Source: Lunularia cruciata (taxonomy: Eukaryota > Streptophyta > Marchantiopsida > Lunulariales > Lunulariaceae). Taken from it: DNA of 64,000 nt. The notes under the pieces are model-generated. The model was not told where the DNA came from, did not search any database, and worked only from the letters and a program-made list of their open reading frames with translations. The DNA lies in NCBI GenBank assembly GCA_948567375.1, contig OX419760.1, positions 28,148,001-28,212,000 of the forward strand. The letters are read 5' to 3'. The first letter of the stretch is position 1, and every line of letters starts with the position of its first letter. Below, in pieces: positions 42,891-53,500 of this stretch. Made by a program: the position numbers and the translations under genes.

Positions 42891-44035
42891 CTTGGTGTGA
42901 GATGCTAGATCTTGAGATAATGAATGCAGGCCAAGTGTGAGTGCAAGAGCCATCTTGGAAGCTTTTGAGTTCCTTTTCCTCTTTTGAGAATCAACTTCCT
43001 TCTCATTGGATGTTTCTTCAACATTATCCTGATTTTCTTTATTGTTGGAGGCATCTCTAGTTGGCTATTCCTTAAGAATTCTTGACTCTCTCACTCTCTT
43101 TGATTCTACTCTTCTCTTGGTGCTTCATTCCCTCTTAAGTGATTCACGATTGCTTGCAAAGTATGGGAGTGTTGCTCGGCTTTGTCTCTTGTCAAACAAG
43201 GACTATCATCCTTATCTAAAACACTCTTTCCACACATTTACAATTTTTATATGTATGCATGTAATCCAAGGGCTCATGAGTGCTCATGATGCTAATAAGA
43301 ATTGATGCTTCAAGAGTATTTTCTACCATTTGCCTCCTCTGATGGTGTGACAACAAGGCATGTTCCTTCCATTAAAGGCACTTACTCCTCCGTACCACCA
43401 ATACACCAATGTAAGAGAAGATATATTGGCTTTGCATTTAGCATGAAATCCATTCTTTCAAAAAGGGAACAAAGATGATTGAGTTTATCCTCAATTGTTT
43501 TCCATCCTTGCTTCAAATCCTTGATGATGAGACCCTCTCAAGAGCAATTAATTTTCCATTCATGAGTATTTTTGTATGATTTCACGTATCTTGCCCATTT
43601 TTTGTAAAGCTTATCACCGTTCATGGAGGTTGGAAATCTTTGCTCCTATTGAACTAAGTAAGTGGCCATGTAGTTGAATGTTGTGCTTTTTTGGATAGGT
43701 TTTTTACTATTTCCTCCATGGACCTGACTAAAGTGCTCAAGATCCTCTAAATAATCAAGTATTTGCAAGTAATTGTGATCAGCCATCCTAAATTGATCAT
43801 CTTCACTCTTTGTTATTTTGCCCAAATTGCTACTCGGTGGGTAGATGGTAATCCCTAACCCTTCCTTGCTATGTGCTTGCCCTGACACACCCTTCAATCC
43901 TTTGCTTGTTGCATTTGAATGCGGAAGTGGGACATAAGCAACCATCTTCTCAAGTAATTCTTGGAATAGAACAAGCATAGGGGGGATGGGAGAAAATTCA
44001 GATTGCAAAGTAGATTGAATAGGAGATTCATCCAT
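42890..44035 (-). pseudogene. Unrecognised coding relic
   Basis: Begins MDESPIQSTLQSEFSPIPPM at 44035 and is open for 129 codons. It then continues in the same frame through a few stops: EQRFPTSMNGDKLYKKWARY, KSYKNTHEWKINC, GWKTIEDKLNHLCSLFERMD, FMLNAKPIYLLLHWCIGGTE, VPLMEGTCLVVTPSEEANGR. Conservation of frame over about 300 codons argues that it was protein-coding. The C-terminal part near 42900-43000 is Lys/Glu/Asn rich. I do not recognise the family. Neighbours are a B fragment and the Harbinger element, so it may be an accessory ORF of an unidentified transposon or a dead host gene. Confidence 0.5.
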
Positions 44036-44550
44036 GTTTCCAAAGTATAAGAAGAAAATCTAGATTTTGGTTACAATTTGCTTGTGTGCACTTTATTACT
44101 ATATTATGGGATGGTTGGACAACAAGCGGCGTGTTTACTCACCAATTCCAACATGTTAGAATAAGAATAACAATACATTTCATTGGTGTGCCATTAAGAA
44201 CCATGAAGGTATGCCTGACATGTCAATCCGTTGGAGGGGCATGACAAGAGGTGAGCCCAAGGAGAAGCAATTATTTTTTCAAAATGGTGGAAGGATCTGG
44301 GAGGATTTTCTAACCGGATTCAATACATGGTTTTCCATTACATTCTCTCATAACCTCCCTCTTACTTACATCAGGGCTTAATCTGGTGGTTAGTGTAACA
44401 TGGGTGGTTAGAATTAACTCCAAAGTGCAGCAATAATTAAGTCATGCATCTTCATAAAAAAAACTAGGCGGAAATGTAAAATTGAAACCTCCGCCTCTTA
44501 CGCAATTCACATGGCTCTTTCAAGCTCCAAAAGCCCACTAAAAGACAAAT
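44036..44550. other. Left flank of the Harbinger element
   Basis: Non-coding. The left terminal inverted repeat of the Harbinger element should lie here or nearby, but I could not match any stretch to the reverse complement of the right flank. Confidence 0.4.
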
Positions 44551-44551
44551 C

Positions 44552-44824
44552 ATGGCAGCGATAAATCTTCCGGAGCTCATGCGCATGTCAGGTCTGCCTG
44601 ATGTTCAAACCCTCAGCCGGAGCTTATACGTCAGGCAGCTCTTGCTCCGTCTTGTGCTCCGTCTGAGTCCCTTGAACGGGAGATTTTCTAGGTTAATGGG
44701 TTGGGTGATACAATGGGCAATACAATTTACAAATGTCCCATTCTATGACAGGTTCAGTTTTCCCAAGAGGAAACATATCAACTTTCTAAGCAAACATACT
44801 AGGGTTCTAATTTTTGACCTTTGA
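44552..44824 (+). CDS. Unidentified ORF upstream of the SANT gene
   Basis: A 90-codon frame starting MAAINLPELMRMSGLPDVQT in unusually GC-rich sequence for this window, followed within 12 bases by CAGGTATG, a good splice donor context. It could be a 5' exon of the transposon's first gene, a captured host exon, or chance. No family is recognised. Confidence 0.3.
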   Translation: MAAINLPELMRMSGLPDVQTLSRSLYVRQLLLRLVLRLSPLNGRFSRLMGWVIQWAIQFTNVPFYDRFSFPKRKHINFLSKHTRVLIFDL

Positions 44825-45080
44825 GATTGATCAGGTATGTAATATATCATAACTTTTTCATTTCTGGACGTGTTGGGCTATTCTATAGCTTGAATTGAAG
44901 GCTATAAAATGCTTGTCATGTGTGATTTGAAATTGAAGACAATAGATTAATATTGCAGTGACCTTGGTGAGATGAAATTTCTCTGTCAAACCAAACTTTT
45001 CTACGTATATTTTTTGAATTTTGTGTAGCAGAATGGAAGAGATTGTATAGAATGAGAATGTTTTGGGAGCTCTTCCACCT

Positions 45081-46098
45081 ATGGAACCAATTACATTGGT
45101 GAAATATTTGCAGGCTCCATCCAAGAAGAAGCTTGGTGCAAAAAAGAAAAATTCATCATCAAAGGATGCTCTTGTGAGAGGTATGATTTTGACTATTTCA
45201 TATGTAGATTGGAATACTAATCTAAAATAATAGTATGTTGATTATTTATCTACTATTTTCAATTGTGTTTAGAGGTGTTTCCATTCCAAAGAAGGCTAAA
45301 GTGGAGTGGATTTCTAGTCAGGTGAGGCTTTTTTTGGATATGTATGAAGACATTTATTTTAATCATTATAACCAAGGCAAAGTAAGTCAAGATCAATGGA
45401 AGGTGTTTGCTAATAGGTTTAGTGAAGCGATCAATATAACACCACTTTATGAGCCACAGATTCTTAGGAACAAGCTTGATGGTCTACTTAAAAAATACAG
45501 GCTTGAGAAAGGAAAACAAACCACAGGCATAGAACCAAGTTCATGGGAGTTCTATGAACAAATGTATGGAATTAGAGGTGGTTCACCCAAAGAACAAGGC
45601 ATTCCAAGAGCATATGATGGTAGTATTAACACTTCAATAACTAGTGAGAGAGGGTTTGTAGACTTGACTGATGAAACTATTGATTGGAGTGAGGAAGCAT
45701 CTCATATAAATCAAACTGAACAATCATATATGAATGTTTTGATATCTGATGATGAGAAGGAAACATCACAAGTCTCTACACCTTCTCTAGAGACAATTGG
45801 TAATCAGGCCACAATCAATCCCAGGACAAAAGCTTGTGCTCAACTTGGTGTTGTTGGGCAACGTAACAAAAAGCAAAGAGTATCAAAAGAAGGTGAAGAC
45901 GGAATGCAAAAGTGTATGCTTGAATTTACTCAAGTAGTGAAGGAAGCAAATGAGAAGAGATCCTTGCAAGAAGATTGTAATTTTGACTTGATGATGGTTC
46001 AAGAACAATGCAAGATGGATTTAATGAGCCAAATGTTTGAACTGAAACGTATGGAGCTTGAAATCTTGAAAAACAACCAATGTAGACCGCCATCTTGA
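45081..46098 (+). CDS. Harbinger Myb/SANT-like DNA-binding protein
   Basis: Second gene of PIF/Harbinger elements; its product is thought to bind transposon ends and bring the transposase into the nucleus. Model: exon 1 45081-45180, intron 45181-45274 (GTATGA...TTAGAG), exon 2 45275-46098, together 308 codons with the stop. The join gives DALVRG-VSIPKK in frame; the start is chosen because an in-frame TAG lies just upstream (MEEIV stop). The N-terminus is Lys-rich. The trihelix/SANT-like part is VEWISSQVRLFLDMYEDIYF through WKVFANRFSEAINITP and ILRNKLDGLLKKYRLEKGKQ to SSWEFYEQMYG. An acidic linker with TERGFVDL-type sequence follows, then NKKQRV (possible nuclear signal) and a C-terminal helix (CMLEFTQVVKEANEKRS, MDLMSQMFELKRMELEIL). 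It is intact. Confidence 0.85.
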
Positions 46099-46118
46099 GT
46101 AAGTAAATACCTTCACTC

Positions 46119-47460
46119 TCAAACTGCATTTGCTATATCTATATGAGCATGAGTACTTTTGAATTGCTTGTACAAAGCTGCTCTTACTAATTCACCTCTA
46201 GTTGTACTCCATTTATCTACTCCAGATCTTGGGAGTGGCAAAATATGTGCTCCATTCATATGCTCATCCACTACATTGACGTCAGTAGGTAATGGTTTTC
46301 CTTGTTGAATTACAAAGTTGTGTAGTAATGCACATGCAAGTGTCACTCTTGGAACAACTTCTAGTCGCATTGGATAGTCCTTCAATATGCTCCATCTACC
46401 TTTCAATTGACCAAATGCATTCTCCACACGTACACGTGCTTTTGATGTATAGTTGTCGAATAAATTCTGCATAGGTTCTCTTTGATGTGAATGTCAATGC
46501 CAACATTTCAACAACCATTGACGTAGTGGATATGTTGTATCTCCAAGGATCAATGGTGGAATCACTTGTATCGTATGGTTTTCTTGTGGAAAAATGAGTG
46601 TTGGCTGAGTGAGAGCTGTCCATGATTCCATTGCTTGATATAAGTTGGATTGTCGTAAATGTGCAGCATCGTGAGTAGATCCAGGCATCGTACAACACAA
46701 GTCCCAAAACCAAAGATCCGTATCACAAATGCCTTGTAGAAGAACATAGTAATCTGAGTGTCTATTCCTATAGTATTCAAGATAAAATATCATAGCTGGT
46801 TTGGTTCTCAATTTGATATGTGTACCATCTATACAACAAATGATTTGTGGAATTCCACAGATCTGTGCAAACTTTGACATGCTCTCAATAAATTCTTCTA
46901 CTGAAGGCCATTTGATGTATTTAGAGTATATTTTGTCTTTGTTTGCTAGTATCTTGACTATAATTATAGTGTACTTCACTATAGTCGATTCACCAAGACA
47001 ATACAGATCACTAAGAGTTCTCAATGGTGAATTGTGCAAATCTGTGTAAAACTACAACTACACATTTTTCTAACTCCACTCTTTTTCTAGCATATAGCCA
47101 TTCAAACATAGTAGGCATATGTGGGTTAATCTCATCAACCAATCTCTTAAAACTCTGATATGACATTTGGTACCTACTTCTCATATGATTGTTTAGAAAG
47201 TCTGAATCCATTGACCATACTTGCTTGTGAACAATCTCCCACCATGTGTCCTATCTTGGTATCACCCAGAAGTCTCTTTGTATTCCTCTTTGAGATAGCA
47301 AAAAACAATTATTTGCCATCAAGAACCAGCTCCAGAACTTTGGTGTAATATCTTCCTCTTGTTCAGAAAATGTTTCTCCCATCAACAATGTGGCTAACTC
47401 CAAGAGATTTTCTGTTTTAGACTCCATCAACCAGAAAAACATGAGATCACAAAAATCCAT
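46119..47460 (-). pseudogene. HARBI1-like DDE transposase
   Basis: Catalyses cut-and-paste transposition. Read on the minus strand: MDFCDLMFFWLMESKTENLL, a stop near 47250, WWEIVHKQVWSMDSDFLNNH, MSYQSFKRLVDEINPHMP, a one-base frameshift near 47040, SPLRTLSDLYCLGESTIVKY, ICGIPQIICCIDGTHIKLRT (first D), DLWFWDLCCTMPGSTHDAAH, IPPLILGDTTYPLRQWLLK (second D), a TGA at 46494-46496, then KARVRVENAFGQLKGRWSIL (E) and VTLACALLHNFVIQQG. All DDE residues and the C-terminal block are intact. Only three lesions separate it from a full frame, and the first could be an intron boundary. It is convergent with the SANT gene. Confidence 0.92.
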
Positions 47461-49313
47461 CTTGAGTATATGAAAAAGGACTGAAAGTTGAATCCAATGA
47501 GCCCTTCTCTATTCAAAACGAGTGTGAGAAGCCAAAAATATGGACATTTGCAAGTCCCAAACCCTTTATTTGTCATACGCGGTCGCCTTCTTCTGTTATT
47601 TGTCATACCATGATAGAAAAACTGGTTACCTGTTAGCACCGGTTAATAATTCCAAAGTGACTTGTTATCGCAGGTATATTTAGATGTATGATGTCCGTCC
47701 AGGTTAATTGCCGGACCGCTGCACTCCCATGGACACCGGAAGATTCTCTATCCGTAAGTGCTTAGAAGGCAAACGTACGTCAATACTGCCGGACATCACT
47801 GAGCCATGTGAAGTGGCCTTATGTCTACCTACCTTCATCCGTACCATACCCAGGTTGTACCCGAACATCCATACCCGAGATTCGACTGCCCGCAACAATT
47901 TTATGGATTTTTATGAAAACTATAAATATTTTCAGAAACCATAAAAGCTAAATCTAAAACCCCCATTCAGTCCGTTGGTGTAAAATTTAGAGGGAAATAA
48001 CCTCTTTTAACTTGGATTTCGCAACGTCGCGTGAGGTTTGCACTATATTCATTGACTTTGCAACATAGCGTGACGCGCGTGCTAAACAGCAGTGAAGTGC
48101 GTGAGTACGTGCTCGTGCAGTAGCATGGGCGCGAGTGCCAAAACGCGGCTGTAATTGGTGCGACTCAGAAAGGTCACTCCAAGCCCAACTGTTTGGACTG
48201 ACAAGTCGTGTCTCAACGAAAGAGTTTCTTCTTTTTGTCGCTTGCCCATACCAGTCTTCACTGCAGAAAGGTGACTCGTTGGTTGTAAGATTTGTTTCAT
48301 GGATTGTCTTCATAGCGTGATCCTTCTGCCCGTATCCACGGCAGGCAAATTGCTTGAGTTGAATCCAGAATCGGTGCAGGAAAATCGGTATGAAATCAGG
48401 GAAAGAGGTGGAAATGCCTTCTCGAGAGATGCAGAGTACACATGTGCACGAGAATCCACTCGAATTTTCCACAGTGTAGTGTGTATGTGCACAAGAAATT
48501 CTACTCCCAAGTAAATAAGAAATTCCACGTCTTGAGAAGCATGTATTAAATTGAGACTACCGGCAAGGTTCGACGGTAGGCGCATGAACTAATAGCTTGC
48601 AGGTTATTTTCTTCCAATCCCATGGCATGCCCAAACTATATTTTGAATTTGAATTAGGGCTGGTTGGAACGACTTATTCCATATTCAATTCACGCGGAAA
48701 TAGTGGTGTCTTCTTCCCACTAGAAATTCACTTGAGGTTTGAATTAGGGATGTTTGCGTCGGGCTCCACAATTCAACTGCAACCAATTGCACCAAATTTC
48801 TCTCCCATTCCAGCATCACAAATCGCTTCTATTCATCCACATTTTCAGCATTTCCTCGCCGCACATTTCTTCAGCAACCCTTTCTTCGATATCAATCAAC
48901 ACAACTTCCTCAACAAAACTCCCAACAGTCAACTCATACTTCCCCACCCAACCCGCACTTTTCAACATGCTCCACCCGAACAAACCTATTTTCTACTCTG
49001 GCTGTTTTCTTGTCTGCCTTTATGTAATCAAATGTTGCCATGACCTACTGGCTCCTTTTTCTTTTTCCGGCTCTATGTCTGTAATACGCTCCTTCCTCCC
49101 CTTCAGAGATCTTCTCACCGTCCACTGCCCTTAGTTCGAGCATCTCCGAAATCGAATTCTTCCATATTTGGTCTCTGGAGCTGGGTACTGTGGACGTTCT
49201 TTGCAATCTAAACGGGATTCAAAGCTCTCCAGCATCGCTTTGCGACACGACCTCCCCACAATTTCGATCTTCGCCACGGTAGATAAACAAGCAAGCCCTT
49301 GGTTTAGGAACTA
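47461..49313. other. CpG-retaining, apparently low-copy stretch
   Basis: Right of the Harbinger element the sequence becomes visibly richer in CpG (for example GCAACGTCGCGTGAGG at 48021 and GTGACGCGCGTGC at 48070), unlike the decayed retroelements. Frames such as 47708-47944 (+), 47987-48472 (-, 161 codons) and 48597-49043 (+) overlap on opposite strands and have no recognised domain. From 48750 the plus strand is C/T-rich like a plant 5' untranslated leader. It could be promoter and leader of a dead or distant host gene. Confidence 0.4.
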
Positions 49314-49412
49314 ATGAGGACACTCAGGGGTCTCAAACGCTCAGCTGCGGCTGCTGTCTCTTTGGTATTAGTAGTCTTTGTCACCAATTGTAAGACGATG
49401 GCCGCGTCTTAG
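49314..49412 (+). CDS. Possible signal-peptide exon
   Basis: ATG at 49314 gives MRTLRGLKRSAAAAVSLVLV then VFVTNCKTMAAS before a TAG. Basic N-terminus, hydrophobic core and small residues near the end form a classical secretory signal peptide. After the TAG (possible CAG decay) the frame reads GKRKYFVPCNKSL. The C/T-rich CpG-containing sequence upstream would suit a leader. It may be the first exon of a broken host gene; the product is unknown, and chance remains possible. Confidence 0.3.
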   Translation: MRTLRGLKRSAAAAVSLVLVVFVTNCKTMAAS

Positions 49413-50326
49413 GGCAAAAGAAAATATTTTGTACCTTGTAATAAGTCTCTTTAGATGGTAAAGAATATAATATTATACATTTTCCATGCATCAGACCTTC
49501 TCAGACCTCTGGTTTTCTTATAACGGTAAGTTCAACTTCATTAGACTGGTGTTATAATCTTCTATGTTTTATTCCCGAGACTACTATGTTCTTGGTAATG
49601 TGTATGAAATGATGTAAGTCTCATTTACATTTGTTCATTCTAGTAGTTGTTTTCCAGAAAATGATATTTATTATTTGAAAAATAACTAATTTTGGAAAAG
49701 TTGAGATATTTAACATTAGGATTATTTAAAATTTGAATTAAGATATATATATATTTTCCACCTCTAGATAATTATGGAGCCCAAGGGTATTGACAGTTGA
49801 CATAATGTCAATATTGGAATCCAGAATTATGCATATTACAATCTTAATTGAATCAAGGGAAACTTAAGGTTCTTTCTTCTTATTATTTTATTTTATTTTT
49901 TTATTACACCTTTTCAGCAAGTTGAAAAAATGCACCACTGTTAAGGTATTTTTGATTCATTGGTCTACTTAATAGGTTTTTTCTTTCAAGTATTTTTTTT
50001 TTTAAGTTAATATTTTATAAGATTGTAATGTGTATCAATACGATCATGATCAGTACCAGTACCAATATAATATACAATGAATTTTTAATTAACACGTAGT
50101 GTCATGAGGTTTGAAATAATAGTTTCCATTTACTCCTTTATGTGAAGAGTAAAGCTTTAACACGAAAGATCATTCAATTTTACCTCTCCAAAATCTTCGT
50201 GAGTTTTCTTTTTGAAATATCGGTTGTACTGGAATCCAAAAGTGAATATTATCCTAAAGATCATTGAGAACAATGAAGAAATTATTCAATAATAAGAACT
50301 CTTCGTAATCACACAACAACATCATG
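49413..50326. other. AT-rich spacer
   Basis: Very AT-rich, with T runs (for example near 49990-50000) and no coding frame. It could be an intron if the flanking small ORFs belonged to one gene, but no evidence joins them. Confidence 0.45.
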
Positions 50327-50494
50327 ACTATAATGTGAGGTCTATGGATATTGGTACTGGCTGCGGACAATCGGAGTCCGCAGTGAAAGGGTTCCTAGCT
50401 CATACGATGAATAAATCGTCTGGGAATTCAGCAGAATGTATTGCCAACAATACCTTGATTTTCACGTCAGCTGCTGGTTTAGTCGAGTTTCTAT
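50327..50494 (+). CDS. Small unidentified ORF (MDIGTGCGQSES...)
   Basis: An ORF too short for the usual length cut-offs. In frame from about 50300 it reads NVRSMDIGTGCGQSESAVKG, then FLAHTMNKSSGNSAECIAN and FTSAAGLVEFL stop. Base composition and CpG content (GGACAATCGGAGTCCGC) stand out against the AT-rich flanks, which hints at a former exon. No family is recognised. Confidence 0.3.
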
Positions 50495-51402
50495 AATTGT
50501 GAAGTCGTAAGAGGGACCTGTCGAAACACAAAAATCCCATGGAAGTATTAACTCGGCCCTTCTATTTCTGCAATCATCATATAGCGCAAACTATCGTTGG
50601 TTCTCTGAGTTATGCACATGTTTCACTAGTTTCCTCATGAACTGATTGCAAGGGAGGAAAGGGGAAAATGATAGTGATTTGAGCATAATTTATTCATTCG
50701 CCCCACACTTCTAAACATATACGGGTAGATATGGAAAGAACATTGGGTGAAGAAGGTGAAGAAATATAATTCTCAACCATCGTGATTCATAACAAATCTG
50801 ATTGCAATGGTCCATGATAATATTGCCAATTTTGAACTTGCGCTCCTTCTGTACCAATTTCTCATACGAAAAGAATACACATCTCATGAACTGAGAACAG
50901 TAATGATCGAACGTAACATCCCAATAATATTAATCATGATCAAATTCGTCATCTCTTTTGTTCACACCGGCTGCGGTGTCTAGAAAGAGGAAACTCCGCT
51001 CCACTGAGCGATTCTTAAGCAGCCTGTTGCAACTGTCCAGCGTCTCGACTTTGTCTTCGCGACTGGACTCACACTCCCACGATAGCGAGAGCAAGCTTTC
51101 CCTAATATTAACATTTACACGAAAGCAAGTTGGTGAATTCCATATGAACAGTTAGTTCTGTATAGGTAGTTGCCCCCATAAAGGAACCCGAGCTGCACTA
51201 TTTGTCTGATACTTAATAAAGATCTTAGTAATTTGAGCTCGTCGTCGCATTTTGTAGCTAGAGTTGATGATGATTCCTTTAGAAGTTCCGGGAACACATC
51301 GTCTGTACCAAAGTCTTAGAGAGTGTTACCCCATTAGGGGGTTTCAGAAATAGTTTTGACGGATGTCTAGGTGATAAATAACAAACCGCAGTAACTATTT
51401 TC
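50495..51402. other. Spacer with one short unidentified ORF
   Basis: Contains a 65-codon plus-strand frame at 50958-51155 (TPAAVSRKRKLRSTERFLSS), Ser/Arg/Leu-rich and again CpG-containing, without a recognised family. It may be another exon remnant of the same low-copy region. Confidence 0.35.
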
Positions 51403-51511
51403 GTGAACTCTATAAACATGAAGTGCTAATAAATGAACATCCCATAAATAGTTTTAGTGAAGTCTGTAAGCAGATGAAGTGTTAATAAATGAACACTCCA
51501 TAATAGTTTTA
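51403..51511. repeat. 54-bp tandem duplication
   Basis: Two adjacent, diverged copies beginning GTGAACTCTATAAACATGAA (51403) and GTGAAGTCTGTAAGCAGATG (51457), each ending near CATAAATAGTTTTA. Confidence 0.8.
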
Positions 51512-52803
51512 TGGGGCATTCTCATAAATAGTTTTACCAGTTATTTATTGCAAGTTCCGTTCATTTATAAAAATCAGTCACCATACTACGGATGTTTAGG
51601 GTGACCATATCAAAATATATGATTTTCAGAAGAGGTGACATGGCTTCTTGAGAGGGTTGCAATGTTTGCAATGTTTTTTGGTGTGTGATTCTTATAGAGT
51701 GATTTATGAAATTTTTTGGCGTACCTAAAATGCCACTCTCAATTATTCAAATTCACAATCGGCAAGCTAATGCTCTTGTTAGTAAACTAAGCTGGGGGTT
51801 CAATAGTTTTGTATTGGTGTGGTGGTTCATTTCCATATATAAGTGCGGCAAGGGAGATAGCACGAGTTATGGAAAATGATTTGTGCCACCCAGTAGCAAC
51901 CAAGAAATTGATTGAGGGTCAAGGAATTTTACTCCAAAAGTGCAACAAAAATTTAGCAATGGGAGATCAAGTACATGATTGTAGTGCAAGCTCACATTTT
52001 GATGCAGAACCAACGGGTGCCCATGGATACCATCAAGCAGCTACGGGCTACATCATCAAGCGGTGACGAGCAAAAGCCCATTTAATCCTAAATGAACACA
52101 ATTCACCAAGCAACAACCCGTGCCAACCAGATTCACCATAAACTATGCACTTTATCAACACTAAATTAGGCATTTTATTAACACTAAATTGTAATATGTG
52201 TTTTGCATTGTGCAAACATAAAACTCCATATCCCTTATTTCCTACAAACCACATGTTATGGAGTTTGCTAATAATAAGGAACTTGGACAAAAGTCAGTAG
52301 TGGCTCCCTTTCTTCTTCATGCACACACCCTATACCATTATTGTCAATGCTTAGTAATAACCTATATGAAAATATACAAAACATCAGAAAACTAATTTTC
52401 AAACCCTTATTATAACAAACACTTTCCTAACAACATTTTGAATAGATTTGTCAATTGGATTTGGATTTGTGTTATCAGATAGGAGTTCATCCATCGCTTA
52501 ATTTCATGGTTTGGAAAATTTTATATATATATAGGTCCTTGAGCTTTGCCCCATGCTCAATGTCCATTGGCACCTTTGCCTCCGCCCGTCAGCCCTTTTA
52601 AGGCCCTTGAGCCCTACGCCATTGTTATGACCACCTTTGTCCCTTATTATTCATGTTCTATAGTTATATCCTTCTTGAACCATGTCTACACTATGGATTT
52701 GATCCTCACATTCATTTTACATTTATTGACCTTGATAACCTCCACATTGGCCTTGTCTTTGCTTTTATCCTCCTCAAACCTTGTTTGAGTCTTGGCCTTA
52801 GTC
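51512..52803. other. Spacer, no gene recognised
   Basis: Only short frames (51809-52066, 52546-52788) without recognisable domains or supporting context. No LTR ends were found. Confidence 0.5.
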
Positions 52804-52917
52804 CAGTCCATGTCCGCTTTACGATCCAATCCACATTAGCTTTATGATCTAGTCCACATCAGCTTTACGATCCAATCCATGTCAGCTTTATGTTCCAGTC
52901 CCTATCAGCCTTCCTAT
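52804..52917. repeat. 23-bp minisatellite, about five units
   Basis: Five tandem units of 23 bp, alternating between versions starting CAGTCC/TAGTCC and CAATCC, each carrying AGCTTTA[CT]GATC or a near variant. Higher-order alternation suggests duplication of a two-unit block. Confidence 0.88.
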
Positions 52918-53500
52918 CCTTGTTGACTCACCTTTCAGCTTATGTTTGGTGATGGGCATTTATTTACAGTCTTACCCGTCACTCTTTTGCCTACACCTCA
53001 CCTCTTCTTTACACCACAAATAGGCACCTCTTTACATGGAAATACCTCTTTCAGATCCATCTTAATCATACTTAGACTTTCCCTTTCCCTACGAGTAGAA
53101 TTGATTGGCTCACAATTAGGACATGTCTGCTCACCAGTAATTTTTCTACAGACCTTGATCTCATTCTACAACATTTAAGGGCTTTGAGATTTTGCAATCT
53201 AGTGCAGGTTTTGTTTCTTCACCCCTTAAATGACTTTGGAGTTATATATGTCATTGATCCTTGCATAATAGCAAATGCTATGTGGGCCAAATAGCACGTT
53301 CTACTTTTTGAAGATTCCAACAACATTGCCATTTGGGAAAATCTCTCTCCGTTCTTTGTTATTTTGCCTTTGACTTTACTCCCTTAATGGCAATGATGGC
53401 CAAATTTGGGTTCTATGGCTTTTGACTATTCTTTATGGTCTGAGTACCTCTAGGCTAGTCTTAGAGATTTTTCTTACAAGGAAGAGCTCTTTTGGATCAA
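52918..53500. other. Spacer, possible start of the Penelope-like relic
   Basis: Mostly unrecognised. The last 45 bases read SYKEELFWIN, and the frame runs on in phase beyond LTR D3 (FLNSWAP, then the 57126 frame). The Penelope-like coding relic may therefore begin here. Confidence 0.35.

Larger units (their letters stand above)
44552..47460. mobile_element. PIF/Harbinger DNA transposon
   Basis: Two convergent genes define it: a Myb/SANT-like DNA-binding protein (plus strand) and a HARBI1-like DDE transposase (minus strand), with stop codons 20 bp apart. This pair is the standard coding set of plant PIF/Harbinger elements. Terminal inverted repeats and the expected TWA target duplication were not identified, so the outer limits are minimal. 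Decay is far lower than in the surrounding retroelements. Confidence 0.88.

Noticed and set aside
44395-47680. Similar words GGTTAGAATTAACTCCAAAG (44409) and GGTTAATAATTCCAAAG (47641) as Harbinger ends
   Set aside because: They are direct, not inverted, and have no TWA duplication next to them. Harbinger ends should be inverted, so they were not called as terminal repeats.
48754-49134. 126-codon frame rich in Ser, Phe and Ile
   Set aside because: Overlaps another frame of similar length on the same strand, and its composition follows the C/T-rich DNA; no domain.
51809-52066. 85-codon frame KLIEGQGILLQKC...
   Set aside because: No recognised family, no splice or promoter context, isolated in unrecognised spacer.
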